DNA of 35,712 nt from Verrucomicrobiia bacterium (GCA_028687435.1 JAQUAF010000061.1:1-35712); one strand, 5' to 3'. Numbered from the stretch's first letter, positions 7,412 to 16,261 are shown. Translations and numbers: made by a program. Notes: a model not told the origin generated them from the letters alone.

Positions 7412-8764
7412 CTATGCGCGATGCCCGAATCCCCCGGCGAAAACATGGTTGCGCGACAGGACGTTGGAGCGGAACTGGGTCTGGAAAAAGATGGTCTGGA
7501 GGAAATGGAGCAACGGGTGGCGCGCCTCGAAAAAACTGCCGGCGATGCGGCGGGCGACCCGGGACGGCGAATAAAAGTCCGCGCAGGAGCGCCAGAAATG
7601 ATCGGTCAGTTGTTGCTCGGAAAAATTTTTCGGCTCAAACACCACCTGCGAACCGTTGTAATAGGTCCAGTCACGCTGCCTGATGCGCCCATCCTTTTGC
7701 ATCTCCTCATGCACGGCGGTGCCGGGATAGGGCGTCAAAATCCAAAACGCGGCGATCGAAACCTTGTTCCTGACGAGAAACTCAACCGTCTCTTCGAACT
7801 GCTCCAGCGTATCGCCGTCAAAGCCAAACATGATGCTCGGGAAGGCGACGATCTTCGCCTTGCGCAGGCGGGCGAACAATTCCTCGTAAGCCTCGACATT
7901 GTTGAAATGTTTTTTCACCCCCGCCAGACTGTGCTTGTTGATGGACTCGATGCCGACAAACAGGCTGTAACACCCCGATCGGGCGGCCAAGTCGATCAAA
8001 TCCGGATTCTTGAGGATGGTGGTGCTGACCTGCGAAAACCATCGGATGCGTTTGGGCGCCAGGGCGCGAAACAATTCGCGGCTGTATTCGGGACGGCACA
8101 CGATGTTGTCGTCCACAAAAAAATATTCCCTCGCGCCGGTCTTGTCCACCTCCTCCAGGACATGCTCCACGGTCTTTGAACGGTAGGTTTTCCCGAAATA
8201 CTGGGTGACGGTGCAGAACCTGCATCCCATGGGACAACCGCGGGTCGTGAAAAGCGGCATGATGCCCATGCGATGTTTCCACGGCCTGGCATAAATATTC
8301 AGATTCATCCTGTCCCATGCGGGGACAATCGCCTGTTCCAAGGCGGGCAGTTTTTCCGCCCGGTAAACCGGCTTCAAACGCCCGGCCCCGGCATCCGCCA
8401 AAATCCCCTCCCATAATTCCTCCGCCTCCCCGATCACCACGGCGTCGGCATGCTTCCCGGACTCATCCGGTTGCGCCGTGGGATGCATCCCGCCCATGAT
8501 CACCTTCGTTCCCTTTGCGCGAAACCGGTCGGCAATCTGGTAGGCCCGCGCCGCCTGAATGGTCATGACCGTGATGCCCACCAGATCCCAATGGGCGTCG
8601 AAATCGATCTCCTCCACAATGTCGTTGACGATGACCACCTCGTGACAGGAAGGCGTCAACGCCGCAAAAATGGCCAGAGACAACGGAGGAATGAACGCTT
8701 TCCTGAACTTGATCGGTCGTCCCCCGGAATCGCAGCGGGTAGGGTTGATCAACAGTATTTTCAT
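7412..8764 (-). CDS. B12-binding radical SAM protein (1)
   Basis: A 450-aa class B radical SAM protein. Residues 1-140 form a cobalamin-binding-like Rossmann domain (KILLINPTR, VGITVMTIQAARAYQIADRF, KVIMGGMHPTAQPDE, ADAVVIGEAEELW). The radical SAM domain follows with the CxxxCxxC cluster at Cys177, Cys181 and Cys184 (GCPMGCRFC). ATG at 8764 is chosen because GGAAG lies 5 nt upstream and the protein then begins with the expected first strand; the reading frame runs open back to 9118 through the mobile element. Related proteins perform radical methylation or ring rearrangement in lipids, natural products or chlorophylls. Nothing nearby fixes the substrate. It has an 85-bp convergent gap to the metallo-hydrolase gene on the plus strand. 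Confidence 0.9.
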   Translation of the reverse strand: MKILLINPTRCDSGGRPIKFRKAFIPPLSLAIFAALTPSCHEVVIVNDIVEEIDFDAHWDLVGITVMTIQAARAYQIADRFRAKGTKVIMGGMHPTAQPDESGKHADAVVIGEAEELWEGILADAGAGRLKPVYRAEKLPALEQAIVPAWDRMNLNIYARPWKHRMGIMPLFTTRGCPMGCRFCTVTQYFGKTYRSKTVEHVLEEVDKTGAREYFFVDDNIVCRPEYSRELFRALAPKRIRWFSQVSTTILKNPDLIDLAARSGCYSLFVGIESINKHSLAGVKKHFNNVEAYEELFARLRKAKIVAFPSIMFGFDGDTLEQFEETVEFLVRNKVSIAAFWILTPYPGTAVHEEMQKDGRIRQRDWTYYNGSQVVFEPKNFSEQQLTDHFWRSCADFYSPSRVARRIAGSFFEARHPLLHFLQTIFFQTQFRSNVLSRNHVFAGGFGHRA

Positions 8765-8868
8765 AGGCTCTTCCACAGCTTCCGGGGTTGACACCTCCCG
8801 GCGCGTGGTTTCCATCCAATTTTTCCCAAAGCAGGACCGTGCGTCCAGACAAAAATGTTTTCTCCTAC

Positions 8869-9142
8869 GAGGCTCTTGCAAAACTACGATGCTTGGCGCG
8901 ATGAACCGCTTTGGCCAAATCCAAGGCGATGAGGCAGGAAAATCCCCAAAGCGGGCTTTGACTGCCGAGTCAACACCGGAGTTGGCCAAAGCGGTTGTCG
9001 CCCAGAGGGTTGCGCATCTTTGTTTTCGCTGGCGGCGTTGTGTCGCTTGGGCAAGCCCGTTGCAGGGATTGCCCAAGCTCCACGCCTTCCCAGCGAAAAA
9101 AATCCGCAGCAACGCCAAGTATCGTAGTTTTGCAAGAGCCTC
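8869..9142. mobile_element. MITE-like non-autonomous element
   Basis: A 274-bp element bounded by terminal inverted repeats of 30 bp with one mismatch (8869-8898 and 9113-9142; outer part GAGGCTCTTGCAAAACTACG). It is flanked by a direct repeat CTAC (8865-8868 and 9143-9146), a candidate 4-bp target duplication. Inside are further stems: AACCGCTTTGGCCAA (8904-8918) with its complement at 8982-8996; CTTGGGCAA (9046-9054) with 9069-9077; and TTTTCGCTGG (9023-9032) with 9090-9099. It has no credible transposase ORF. It sits between the GAF gene and the radical SAM gene, 104 bp before the start of the latter. The end sequence suggests mobilisation by a DDE transposase; the family is unassigned. 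Confidence 0.8.
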
Positions 9143-9175
9143 CTACTGCCCCCTTCCATTGCCACATCGAAAATC

Positions 9176-10402
9176 TTACGCAGTCGCGCCGTTTTGGCGA
9201 TGTTCGATGATGTCGCCCAAAATGGAGGCGATCGACCCAAGAAATTCCATCTCCCATTCGTCGCGCAAAAAACCTTCCCTGGCAAAAAGACACATGACCC
9301 CTGTGAGTTCTTTTTTCTCATTCAGAATTGGCACAACATAACGGCTTTGCGGAGGCGTTCCAACCGCCCGGCACGCCTGGCATTCCTCGGAGCTTCCGAC
9401 AAAAAGCGGACGTCGAGACGCCGCGACGGATCCGCACGAACAACGCCCAAGCGGAACTTGGGCGCAAAGCTTCTGTTCGGCAGGACTGAATCCAATCTGG
9501 GCCTTGAGTTCCAATTGGGACGCATCCCGGTTGAACAAAAAGACGGCGCCCTTGGCCTCCAACTTGAACCAGACAACAGACACCGTTTCCCGGACGGCCT
9601 GCTCCAGAACCGTTTCCAGGCTGGCGCCGCGCATGGCGACACGAACAATCCGGAAAATCACCTTCTGGACATCCTCGGCCATCTCCTTGGCCACAAAATC
9701 CCTCACCAACTGCATATTGGCCTCGGAAAGCTCGGCCAGGCTCTTCTCCAAAATCTCCTCCGTCCGCTTTCTCTCAATCACCCCGCCCAGGACATCCGCC
9801 GCCAGTCCGAGGAAACTGTCCGCCCGCTCATCGCGAAGGCTGCCCTCTTTCACGTAAAAACACATGACTCCCACCACCCCCCTTTTCTCACCCAGTATCC
9901 TGACCGGATCCTTTTTTTCACTCAAAAGCCGGTCCAGGATCGGCACACAATAATGGCCATGCGGCGCCATTTCATCACACCGGTTCACGTGACGTTTGTC
10001 CATGCAATCGACAAACAGGGGTTTTCGCAACGAGGCGGCCATGCCGCAAAGACAGCGTCCAAGAGGGATCCGGGCGCAAAGCTCCTGTTCGGCCGGCGTC
10101 AGACCGACCTGGGCTTTCAACTCCAACTGTGCGGCCTCGCGATTGTACAGGAAAATGGCGCCTTTGGGTTCGAACTTGAGCCATTCAATGGAAAAAATCT
10201 CGCGTATGGCCTTCTCCAGGAGCTGGTTCAACGGCAGGGCTCCAATGGCGACACGGATAAAGCGGTAAATCACCTGATGGGCTTCCTCGGTCATCTCTTT
10301 CTCGACAACCGCCTTGGCCATCTGAACGTTGGCCTCGGAAAGCTCCGACAACATTTTTCGGGAATCCCCGGAAAGTCCGGTTTTTTTTGTTTCTTCCATC
10401 AT
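9176..10402 (-). CDS. Tandem GAF-domain sensor protein
   Basis: A 408-aa cytoplasmic protein with two GAF-like halves (about residues 45-225 and 235-405) so similar that an internal duplication is plain: both have an LELKAQ strand, an L-C-A-x-x-P-L-G-R-C-x-C-G segment and a VPIL strand. No kinase, cyclase or HTH output domain is present. The Cys-rich loop in each half could bind a metal, haem or redox ligand, but this is inference. ATG at 10402 is chosen: GGAGG lies 4 nt upstream (7 nt before the adjacent ATG at 10399). The frame extends upstream to 10453, but that would overlap nuoD. It lies 34 nt after nuoD on the same strand, so co-transcription is likely and a role in sensing respiratory or redox state is possible. 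Confidence 0.8.
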   Translation of the reverse strand: MMEETKKTGLSGDSRKMLSELSEANVQMAKAVVEKEMTEEAHQVIYRFIRVAIGALPLNQLLEKAIREIFSIEWLKFEPKGAIFLYNREAAQLELKAQVGLTPAEQELCARIPLGRCLCGMAASLRKPLFVDCMDKRHVNRCDEMAPHGHYCVPILDRLLSEKKDPVRILGEKRGVVGVMCFYVKEGSLRDERADSFLGLAADVLGGVIERKRTEEILEKSLAELSEANMQLVRDFVAKEMAEDVQKVIFRIVRVAMRGASLETVLEQAVRETVSVVWFKLEAKGAVFLFNRDASQLELKAQIGFSPAEQKLCAQVPLGRCSCGSVAASRRPLFVGSSEECQACRAVGTPPQSRYVVPILNEKKELTGVMCLFAREGFLRDEWEMEFLGSIASILGDIIEHRQNGATA

Positions 10403-10436
10403 TTTTCCTCCCGACAGCAAGGCACCGCCATTCAAG

Positions 10437-11672
10437 CTATCGATCGCATTCACCCATCACAAAGTCAAGACTGCCCAGGATGGCGGTGATATCCGCCAGC
10501 AGATGTCCCGGCAACAGTTTGGGCAGGATGGAAAGGTTGGCGAATGACGGGGAACGGATCTTGAGGCGGTATGGCACGCCCCCTCCCCTGCTGCACAGAT
10601 AAAATCCCAACTGTCCCTTGGGATTTTCCGCCTCGAAATAAACCTCTCCCGGAGGCGCGTCAAAGCCCTCGGTCACCAGCATGAACTGGTGGATCAATTC
10701 CTCCATTTTGCCAAGGACCTTTTTCTTTTCCGGCAGCATGATTTTGGGCGCCTCCACATTCACGGCCCCTCCCGGCATGCGCCGGCAGCATTGCTTGAGA
10801 ATTTTAAGGCTTTGCCGGATTTCCTCCATCCGCACCTGAAACCGGTCGTAGCAATCCCCACGCGAACCCGCCACGGTCTCGAACTCCAACTCGGGATAGC
10901 ACAAGTACGGATGCCGCTTGCGCAAGTCAAAATCCACCCCCGATCCGCGCAAATTGGGACCGGTCAGGCCAAACTGGATGGCCTCCTCGCGGCTGATCAC
11001 ACCCACGTCCCGCGTGCGATCGATGAAAATGCGGTTCCGGCTGAGCAGCTTGTCCACCTCATCCACCGCCTGCCAGCATTCGGGAATGAACTTCTCCACC
11101 CCATCGAGCCAGCCCTGCGGCAAGTCGCGGCTCACCCCGCCCACGCGGGTGTAGGACGCGGTAAACCGCGCCCCGCTCAACGCTTCGCAAAGGTTGTAGA
11201 TCGCCTCGCGCTGGTTGAAGGCGTAAAGAAAAACCGTGAGCGCCCCGACATCCATGCCAAAACATCCCACCCCCACCAGGTGCGAGGAAATGCGCGCCAG
11301 CTCGCAACACATCACCCGGATGTGCTGGCAGCGCGGCGTCAACTGATCCTGAATGCCCAGCAACTTCTCCACCGCCATGACATAGGCCACATTGTTGGCC
11401 AGCGGGGAAAGGTAATCGAGCCGGTCCGTGTAGGGAATGAACTGCGTATAGGTCAGGTTCTCGGCAATCTTCTCATCCCCCCGGTGCAGATAGCCAATGT
11501 CCGGCTCGGCCCTGGTGATGACCTCGCCGTCCAACTCCATGAGAATGCGCAGCACTCCATGGGTCGAGGGATGCGAAGGCCCCACGTTCAACACCATCTT
11601 CTCGCCATCCCCTTTGTCCAACTCCGCGGTCCGGGCCGCCATGTCGGGATATCCAAATTCCGTGCTCGGCAT
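10437..11672 (-). CDS. nuoD: NADH-quinone oxidoreductase subunit D
   Basis: A 411-aa 49-kDa-type subunit of respiratory complex I, in the peripheral arm near the quinone site. It carries GPSHPSTHG (31-39), EPDIGYLHRG, the YLSPLANN region and a C-terminus ending SLDFVMGECDR, as expected for NuoD and related to the large subunit of NiFe hydrogenases. Length is normal for the family. ATG at 11672 is chosen over an upstream TTG at 11702; ATG at 11642 is also possible. Unlike the usual nuoA-N order, no nuoC or nuoE flanks it: a 360-bp gap with a hairpin separates it from the export operon, and the GAF gene follows. The only other complex I gene here, nuoF, is 11 kb away. Confidence 0.95.
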   Translation of the reverse strand: MPSTEFGYPDMAARTAELDKGDGEKMVLNVGPSHPSTHGVLRILMELDGEVITRAEPDIGYLHRGDEKIAENLTYTQFIPYTDRLDYLSPLANNVAYVMAVEKLLGIQDQLTPRCQHIRVMCCELARISSHLVGVGCFGMDVGALTVFLYAFNQREAIYNLCEALSGARFTASYTRVGGVSRDLPQGWLDGVEKFIPECWQAVDEVDKLLSRNRIFIDRTRDVGVISREEAIQFGLTGPNLRGSGVDFDLRKRHPYLCYPELEFETVAGSRGDCYDRFQVRMEEIRQSLKILKQCCRRMPGGAVNVEAPKIMLPEKKKVLGKMEELIHQFMLVTEGFDAPPGEVYFEAENPKGQLGFYLCSRGGGVPYRLKIRSPSFANLSILPKLLPGHLLADITAILGSLDFVMGECDR

Positions 11673-11801
11673 GGAGGCAAGTGTAGCCCCCCGTCCTGTC
11701 AAAGCCAGCCGATTTTCAGCGTCAACAACGGGAAGGGCGCCGGTCCGCCGCCAAAATCATCATTCCAAAGCCCCTTCAGATGCTCGACGCAGAAAACCGA
11801 C

Positions 11802-11871
11802 AAGGCGGTGCGGGAGCTCCGCCCTCCATTCATTTCGCGACAAATGGAGAGCGGAGCTCCCGCACCGCCTT
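11802..11871. repeat. Long REP-like hairpin
   Basis: Two 29-bp arms (11802-11830 and 11843-11871) with one mismatch enclose a 12-nt loop; the base of the stem reads AAGGCGGTGCGGGAGCTCCG. On the plus strand it runs into a TTTTT stretch (11870-11875). It lies between the end of the export operon and nuoD. It could stop transcription, but its length and GC-rich form look more like an extragenic palindromic repeat. Apart from this and the palindrome at 11921, the 329-bp gap shows no supported gene. Confidence 0.65.
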
Positions 11872-11920
11872 TTTCGCCAAACATTGAATTTCCTTAACAT
11901 CCATTTAGCATTGACCTTGG

Positions 11921-11944
11921 CCGGAAAATCGCGATTTTTCCCGG
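11921..11944. repeat. Palindrome CCGG-AAAATCGCGATTTT-CCGG
   Basis: A perfect 14-bp palindrome AAAATCGCGATTTT (11925-11938) is flanked by CCGG on the left and, after a short offset, CCCGG on the right. It lies 88 bp beyond the stop of the TPR-like gene. It could be a protein site or an RNA hairpin. No T tract marks it as a terminator. Confidence 0.4.
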
Positions 11945-12031
11945 TTTCAAAACCCAAAAAGGAAAATCCATGGCTGAAGAAAAAAAAGAAACCCGTCTGG
12001 CTGGTGTGCCGCTGAATACCCTTCCGTCTTC

Positions 12032-13246
12032 TCAAGCAGACGGGGGGCGGACGGCTTCGATCAGAAGCCTGGCGATCTGCCGGAATGGCATGGGTGTGGT
12101 GATGCGCCTGCTGGAGGAACGCTTGGTGGGTCGCGAGGGGGCGGGCATTTTCTTTCCGGGGGACGGAACCTCATCCCATGGAAGAACGACATTCTCCCCG
12201 ATGGCGCCAATAATCTGACGATGAGGGGTGTTGATGGGTTCGGTCCACGCGTGCAAATAGGAATTGTTGAAAGGGGGCTGGACCACATCGTAGTACTCCT
12301 CGCACTCAAAGCTTTTTCCAAGAATGAAGAGATCGTGCCGGGGCGGAAGGCGGCGCAGGGGCGGCAGCGGCGCCACGCGATTGCCCGACAGGCAAAGCAG
12401 GACCCTTGATGAGGCGCAGGTTTGCCGGTGATCCAACAGGGGCAGGGACAGCAATTCCGACACGGCCATGGCCACCGGCAGGGAGGACGGCTCGACAGAA
12501 AAAACCCCTTCATAACGATGTTCATCGCGGGCGGCCATGACGCGCAGCCGGTTCAACATGATGCCGCAATCATGGTAGTTGAGATGCGCGATCACAAAGT
12601 GTTCCCCGGCAAACGGCGCATCCCCCCGCCCCTCGGGCAATCCCTGGAACCCCGTAAGCTGGTCCTCGTCATTGCTGACAAGGAGAACGTGGCCGCGCAT
12701 GACATGCAACCACTCCCGCAGGTGGAAGGACGGGGTTGAATCCGTAAGAAGCTGCTCCAACCGTTCGACCCTTGCCAAAAGACGGGGTGACAGCCTGTTT
12801 TTTTCCGCGCCTCGAAACAGGGCCTGCCGGGCTGAATCGGCATTCAGCAGCTTGATATGGCACATGACAGCCACATCCTCCCTTTTCAGCTTGGGCAGCA
12901 ACCCGAAAACGGGCTGCACGGGCAGGATGGAACGGCATAATTCAAGGCTGTCGAGCATGAACCACAAGCGTTCGCAGGCCAAGGCAAGCTCCCAATGGAT
13001 GGAGGGCGACACCGCCTCCATGTGGATGGCATTCAGGCAGGTTTGTTTGGCGCCGCCATGGTCGCCCACCTCGTTCAGGATGGCCGCCGCGCGGGAAAAA
13101 ATGCCGGAATTGCCTCCATAACGGAGCGCTTCGCGCAAAAACTGATAGGCCTGCAAATACTGCTTTTTTTGCATGGCGGCGTCGGCGCGGCGGACGGATT
13201 CTTCCGTCTTGAATTCGCTGAAGGAAAGGATGTTCCCGGTTTTCAT
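12032..13246 (-). CDS. TPR-like protein of an export operon
   Basis: A 404-aa protein of unknown function. Residues about 15-130 are helical repeats of the TPR kind (AAMQKKQYLQAYQFLREALRY, then AAAILNEVGDHGGAKQTCLNA). The rest (about 190-404) has no recognised domain; it includes an HFVIAHLNYHDCG segment and ends in a Ser/Arg/Pro-rich tail. No signal peptide or membrane segment is visible. The ATG at 13246 overlaps the stop of the HlyD-type gene (ATGA), showing translational coupling. It is the last gene of the ABC-HlyD-TPR set and may help recruit or process the exported substrate; that is inference from position only. Confidence 0.75.
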   Translation of the reverse strand: MKTGNILSFSEFKTEESVRRADAAMQKKQYLQAYQFLREALRYGGNSGIFSRAAAILNEVGDHGGAKQTCLNAIHMEAVSPSIHWELALACERLWFMLDSLELCRSILPVQPVFGLLPKLKREDVAVMCHIKLLNADSARQALFRGAEKNRLSPRLLARVERLEQLLTDSTPSFHLREWLHVMRGHVLLVSNDEDQLTGFQGLPEGRGDAPFAGEHFVIAHLNYHDCGIMLNRLRVMAARDEHRYEGVFSVEPSSLPVAMAVSELLSLPLLDHRQTCASSRVLLCLSGNRVAPLPPLRRLPPRHDLFILGKSFECEEYYDVVQPPFNNSYLHAWTEPINTPHRQIIGAIGENVVLPWDEVPSPGKKMPAPSRPTKRSSSRRITTPMPFRQIARLLIEAVRPPSA

Positions 13247-14397
13247 GGCTGTTCCCCCTGCCCTTCCCGCGGGTCCAGAGGCAGCAGCAGCCGCCAGAGC
13301 GGTTTGCGGCGCAGGATGATCCAGGCGTCAAGCCGCGAGCCCAGCACCAGCGGGACCGGGGTTTTCTCCACCCGCGCCATGACCCGGTAGGTGGCCTGCG
13401 GCGGGTTGTCGGCGGCCTTCTGCGCATAAGGTTCGCAAGCCACCTCCTCCACCCTGGCCTCGACGTAACCGTAGCGAAGGGAATCAAACACCATGGATCT
13501 CATCCGCACCTGCTGCCCTACGCGAACGCGATCCATGCAGCCCTCTCCCACAAAAAGTTTGATGCGATTGGCCTCGCCCTGGGAAATGTGCAGCAAATCA
13601 TCCCCCTTGCAAACGGCCTCTCCATCGTGACGTTTGACCAGCAAGGTAATTTTGCCACTGATCGGGGCCCGGATTTGACGCCGTTGAATCTGGCTTTCGC
13701 AAACCCGGATGTCCGTCTTGAGCCGCTCCAGTTTTGCGGTGGCGGAATTCAAGTCAGCCACCGCCTCCTTTAAAATGGTCTGTTCCAATCCCTTGTCGAG
13801 CACTTCGACCTGGTTGCGGGCCTTTTCAACCTCGGCCACGGCCACATTGTGCTTGAGCTTGCGATCCTCGTACTCCAGTTCGCTCGCCACCTTGATGTTG
13901 AGCAATTGCTGGTAGCGGTCCAGTTCCACGGCGGCATGCCGCGCGCGTTCCTCGGCCTGGGCCAGTTCGTTGCGGGCATGCCAGAATTCCTTGGGCAAGG
14001 GCAGCTTGGAGATTTTTTCAAGCTGGGCCTGTTTGAACTCCAATTGGGCCTGGGCCTCCTTGAGTTCGGCATCGAGCTGGAGCTTCCGATTTTCAAGATC
14101 CCGGCAATCCAGGCGCACAAGCAAATCGCCGCCCCTGACATCCGCCCCCTCGCGCGACAAAATCTCCTGGATGATGCCATCCTCCGGAGCGTAAACATAC
14201 TGTTCCCTCTCCGCCATGACCACCCCCGCGGCCCTCACCTTTTCATCGAATGGCACAAGAAAAAGCAGGGCCGTCATGGCCAGAAAAAAACATAACGCCG
14301 TGATCACAATCCACAACTGAATTCGTTGCAGCTTGGGACGGATGAGCATCGAGGAAGACGAGGAGCCTTCCTCATGGAGCGAATCGTCAACATGCAT
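13243..14397 (-). CDS. HlyD-family membrane fusion protein
   Basis: A 384-aa periplasmic adaptor linking an inner-membrane exporter to the cell envelope. It has a single N-terminal membrane segment (about 27-50, LWIVITALCFFLAMTALLFL), then a barrel-sandwich/lipoyl-like half motif (VYAPEDGIIQEILSREG, VRGGDLLVRLD), a long coiled-coil hairpin (about 100-225), the second half motif (IRAPISGKITLLVKRHDGEAV) and a beta-barrel domain. ATG at 14397 is preferred; a TTG lies two codons upstream. It is 79 nt downstream of the ABC exporter gene and overlaps the next gene by four bases. No outer-membrane TolC-like partner is in the window. Confidence 0.9.
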   Translation of the reverse strand: MHVDDSLHEEGSSSSSMLIRPKLQRIQLWIVITALCFFLAMTALLFLVPFDEKVRAAGVVMAEREQYVYAPEDGIIQEILSREGADVRGGDLLVRLDCRDLENRKLQLDAELKEAQAQLEFKQAQLEKISKLPLPKEFWHARNELAQAEERARHAAVELDRYQQLLNIKVASELEYEDRKLKHNVAVAEVEKARNQVEVLDKGLEQTILKEAVADLNSATAKLERLKTDIRVCESQIQRRQIRAPISGKITLLVKRHDGEAVCKGDDLLHISQGEANRIKLFVGEGCMDRVRVGQQVRMRSMVFDSLRYGYVEARVEEVACEPYAQKAADNPPQATYRVMARVEKTPVPLVLGSRLDAWIILRRKPLWRLLLPLDPREGQGEQP

Positions 14398-14476
14398 GGC
14401 CAAAGATGAAGATTAAAGGCTTGCCCAGTATGATCAACTTGCCATCCCATGAACAGAGAAAAATGGGCGGGGGGGG

Positions 14477-16261
14477 TCAAGCCGCTGCGGAAGCCTCGGG
14501 AAGACCGACCACGCGGGGTTGCTGCAGGCGGGAATAGGGGCCATTCCTCATCATCAGTTCCTCGTGCGAGCCAATCTCCACAACCGCCCCCTTGTCCATC
14601 ACCACGATCCGGTTGGCCTTGCGAACCGTGCTGAGCCGGTGGGCCACAATGAAAACCGTCTTGCCCTTCATCAGATAATCCAGCGACTGCAGGATCAACC
14701 GCTCGCTCTCGGTATCCAGCGCGCTGGTGGCTTCGTCGAAAATCAGGATGCGCGGATTCTTGAGAATCGCGCGCGCGATCCCAATCCGCTGGCGCTGGCC
14801 GCCGGACAGGGTGCCCCCTTGATTCACGGGGGTCTTCAATCCCTCCGGCATCTCATCGATGAAATCCAGCGCGTTGGCCATCCGCGCCGCCTCGCGCACC
14901 TCCTGGATCGTCGCCTCCGGCTTGCCGTAACGGATGTTCTCCTCGATGGTGCTCGAAAAGAGAAAACTGTCCTGCAAAACAATGCCGATCTGCCGACGGT
15001 AAACATCGTAATCCAGATGCCGCAGATCCACTCCGTCGATCAGGATGGTTCCCGTCTCCACATCGTGAAAACGGGTCAGAAGGCTCACCACCGTGGATTT
15101 GCCGCTGCCGCTGGATCCCACCAGCGCAATCACCTCGCCGGGGTGAACATCAAGGCTGAAATCCTGGATGGTGGGACGATCCGCATAGCGAAAACCAACA
15201 TGGTTGAACACCACGCGCCCCTTGATGTTCGACAAAACCACCGGGTTGGCCGCCTCCACCACCTTGGGGCGGGTGTTCAAAATGTGCAAAATCCGCTCGA
15301 AACCCGTGCGGGCATTGATTCCCACCTGGATCAGCCCGGAAAGGACCTGCACCGGGCCAAAGAGATTCCACAAATATCCCGTGAATGCCACAAAATCCCC
15401 TGCGGTCATGTTGCCGCCAAAAACAGACCAGCCCCCCAGCAGCAACACCGTCGCATAGGTCAATTCACACATCAACCCGATGGCGGTGCCCATGCGCACC
15501 CCCAGCATCGTGAGATCAAACTCCGGCATAAAATTATCCCGGAGCGTCAGCACAAACCGGCGCCGCTCGTGATCCTCCTGTCCAAATGACTTGACCACTT
15601 TCACGCCGCTGAAAGTCTCCCCCAGCATGCCGGCAAGGCTTGACTGCCGCTCGCGCACATCGTGGGATTTCTCATAAAGGCGGCGGTTGAAAAAGCGGCG
15701 AACCACAAAAAGCATGGGCAGGGTGCAAAGGCACCAAAGGGCCAGTCTCCAGTTCATAAAGCTCATGATGGCCAGGGCAATGAAAAATCCCACCCCGCTA
15801 TTGGTCAGCAGGGAAAAGGATTGGTTCATGAACTGCTGGATGGTGGACACATCATATATGACGCGGTTGACCAGGCTTGCGGACTTCTCCTTTTCATAAA
15901 AGGAAAGATGCAGCAGCTGCAAATGATGAAAAAGCGTCTTGCGAATATCAAACACCACTTTCTGGCCAACGTAATACTGAAGATATGAATGGCCGTAAGC
16001 CACCACATACCGCAAAATGGCCAGAACGGCAAAGGTCGCCGCAATTCCAATCATCAATCCGGTGTTGTGCGACGGAATGGCCTCGTCGATGGTGAACTTC
16101 ACCGCCAGCGGATTCAACATGGCCAGAAAAACAGTGAAAACATTGCCCACAACCACGCCAGCGATCAAATTCCGATAGGGTTTCAGAAAAGAAAAAAAAC
16201 GGCTCTTCACCTCGCCAACGGGAAGAGACGGATATTTTGTTTCTTGGGAATCTGTGTTCAT
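14477..16261 (-). CDS. ABC exporter, fused membrane and ATPase domains
   Basis: A 594-aa MsbA-type half-transporter expected to act as a homodimer in the inner membrane. Residues 20-325 form the six-helix membrane domain. The ATPase domain has Walker A GSSGSGKST (382-390), signature LSGGQ (485-489), Walker B ILIFDE (505-510) and an AHRLS switch His. There is no N-terminal C39 peptidase, so the transporter itself would not cut a double-glycine leader. It is the first gene of a minus-strand operon with an HlyD-type adaptor and a TPR-like protein, which argues for export across the envelope rather than lipid flipping alone. The cargo is unknown. Confidence 0.93.
   Translation of the reverse strand: MNTDSQETKYPSLPVGEVKSRFFSFLKPYRNLIAGVVVGNVFTVFLAMLNPLAVKFTIDEAIPSHNTGLMIGIAATFAVLAILRYVVAYGHSYLQYYVGQKVVFDIRKTLFHHLQLLHLSFYEKEKSASLVNRVIYDVSTIQQFMNQSFSLLTNSGVGFFIALAIMSFMNWRLALWCLCTLPMLFVVRRFFNRRLYEKSHDVRERQSSLAGMLGETFSGVKVVKSFGQEDHERRRFVLTLRDNFMPEFDLTMLGVRMGTAIGLMCELTYATVLLLGGWSVFGGNMTAGDFVAFTGYLWNLFGPVQVLSGLIQVGINARTGFERILHILNTRPKVVEAANPVVLSNIKGRVVFNHVGFRYADRPTIQDFSLDVHPGEVIALVGSSGSGKSTVVSLLTRFHDVETGTILIDGVDLRHLDYDVYRRQIGIVLQDSFLFSSTIEENIRYGKPEATIQEVREAARMANALDFIDEMPEGLKTPVNQGGTLSGGQRQRIGIARAILKNPRILIFDEATSALDTESERLILQSLDYLMKGKTVFIVAHRLSTVRKANRIVVMDKGAVVEIGSHEELMMRNGPYSRLQQPRVVGLPEASAAA

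Noticed and set aside
8765..9118. N-terminal 118-residue extension of the radical SAM protein
   Set aside because: The extra sequence runs through the MITE ends and lacks domain character; ATG 8764 has a ribosome binding site and begins the expected fold.
9194..10489. 431-aa plus-strand frame
   Set aside because: Antisense to the tandem GAF gene, which has a strong ribosome binding site and clear duplicated domains.
10689..11897. 402-aa plus-strand frame
   Set aside because: Antisense to nuoD and running through the hairpin; no motif.
11760..12035. 91-aa minus-strand frame between nuoD and the TPR gene
   Set aside because: Most of it is translation of the hairpin arms, giving two near-copies of one Ala/Leu/Arg-rich stretch.
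14519..15589. 356-aa plus-strand frame
   Set aside because: Antisense to the ATPase domain of the ABC exporter; His/Gln/Arg-rich shadow.
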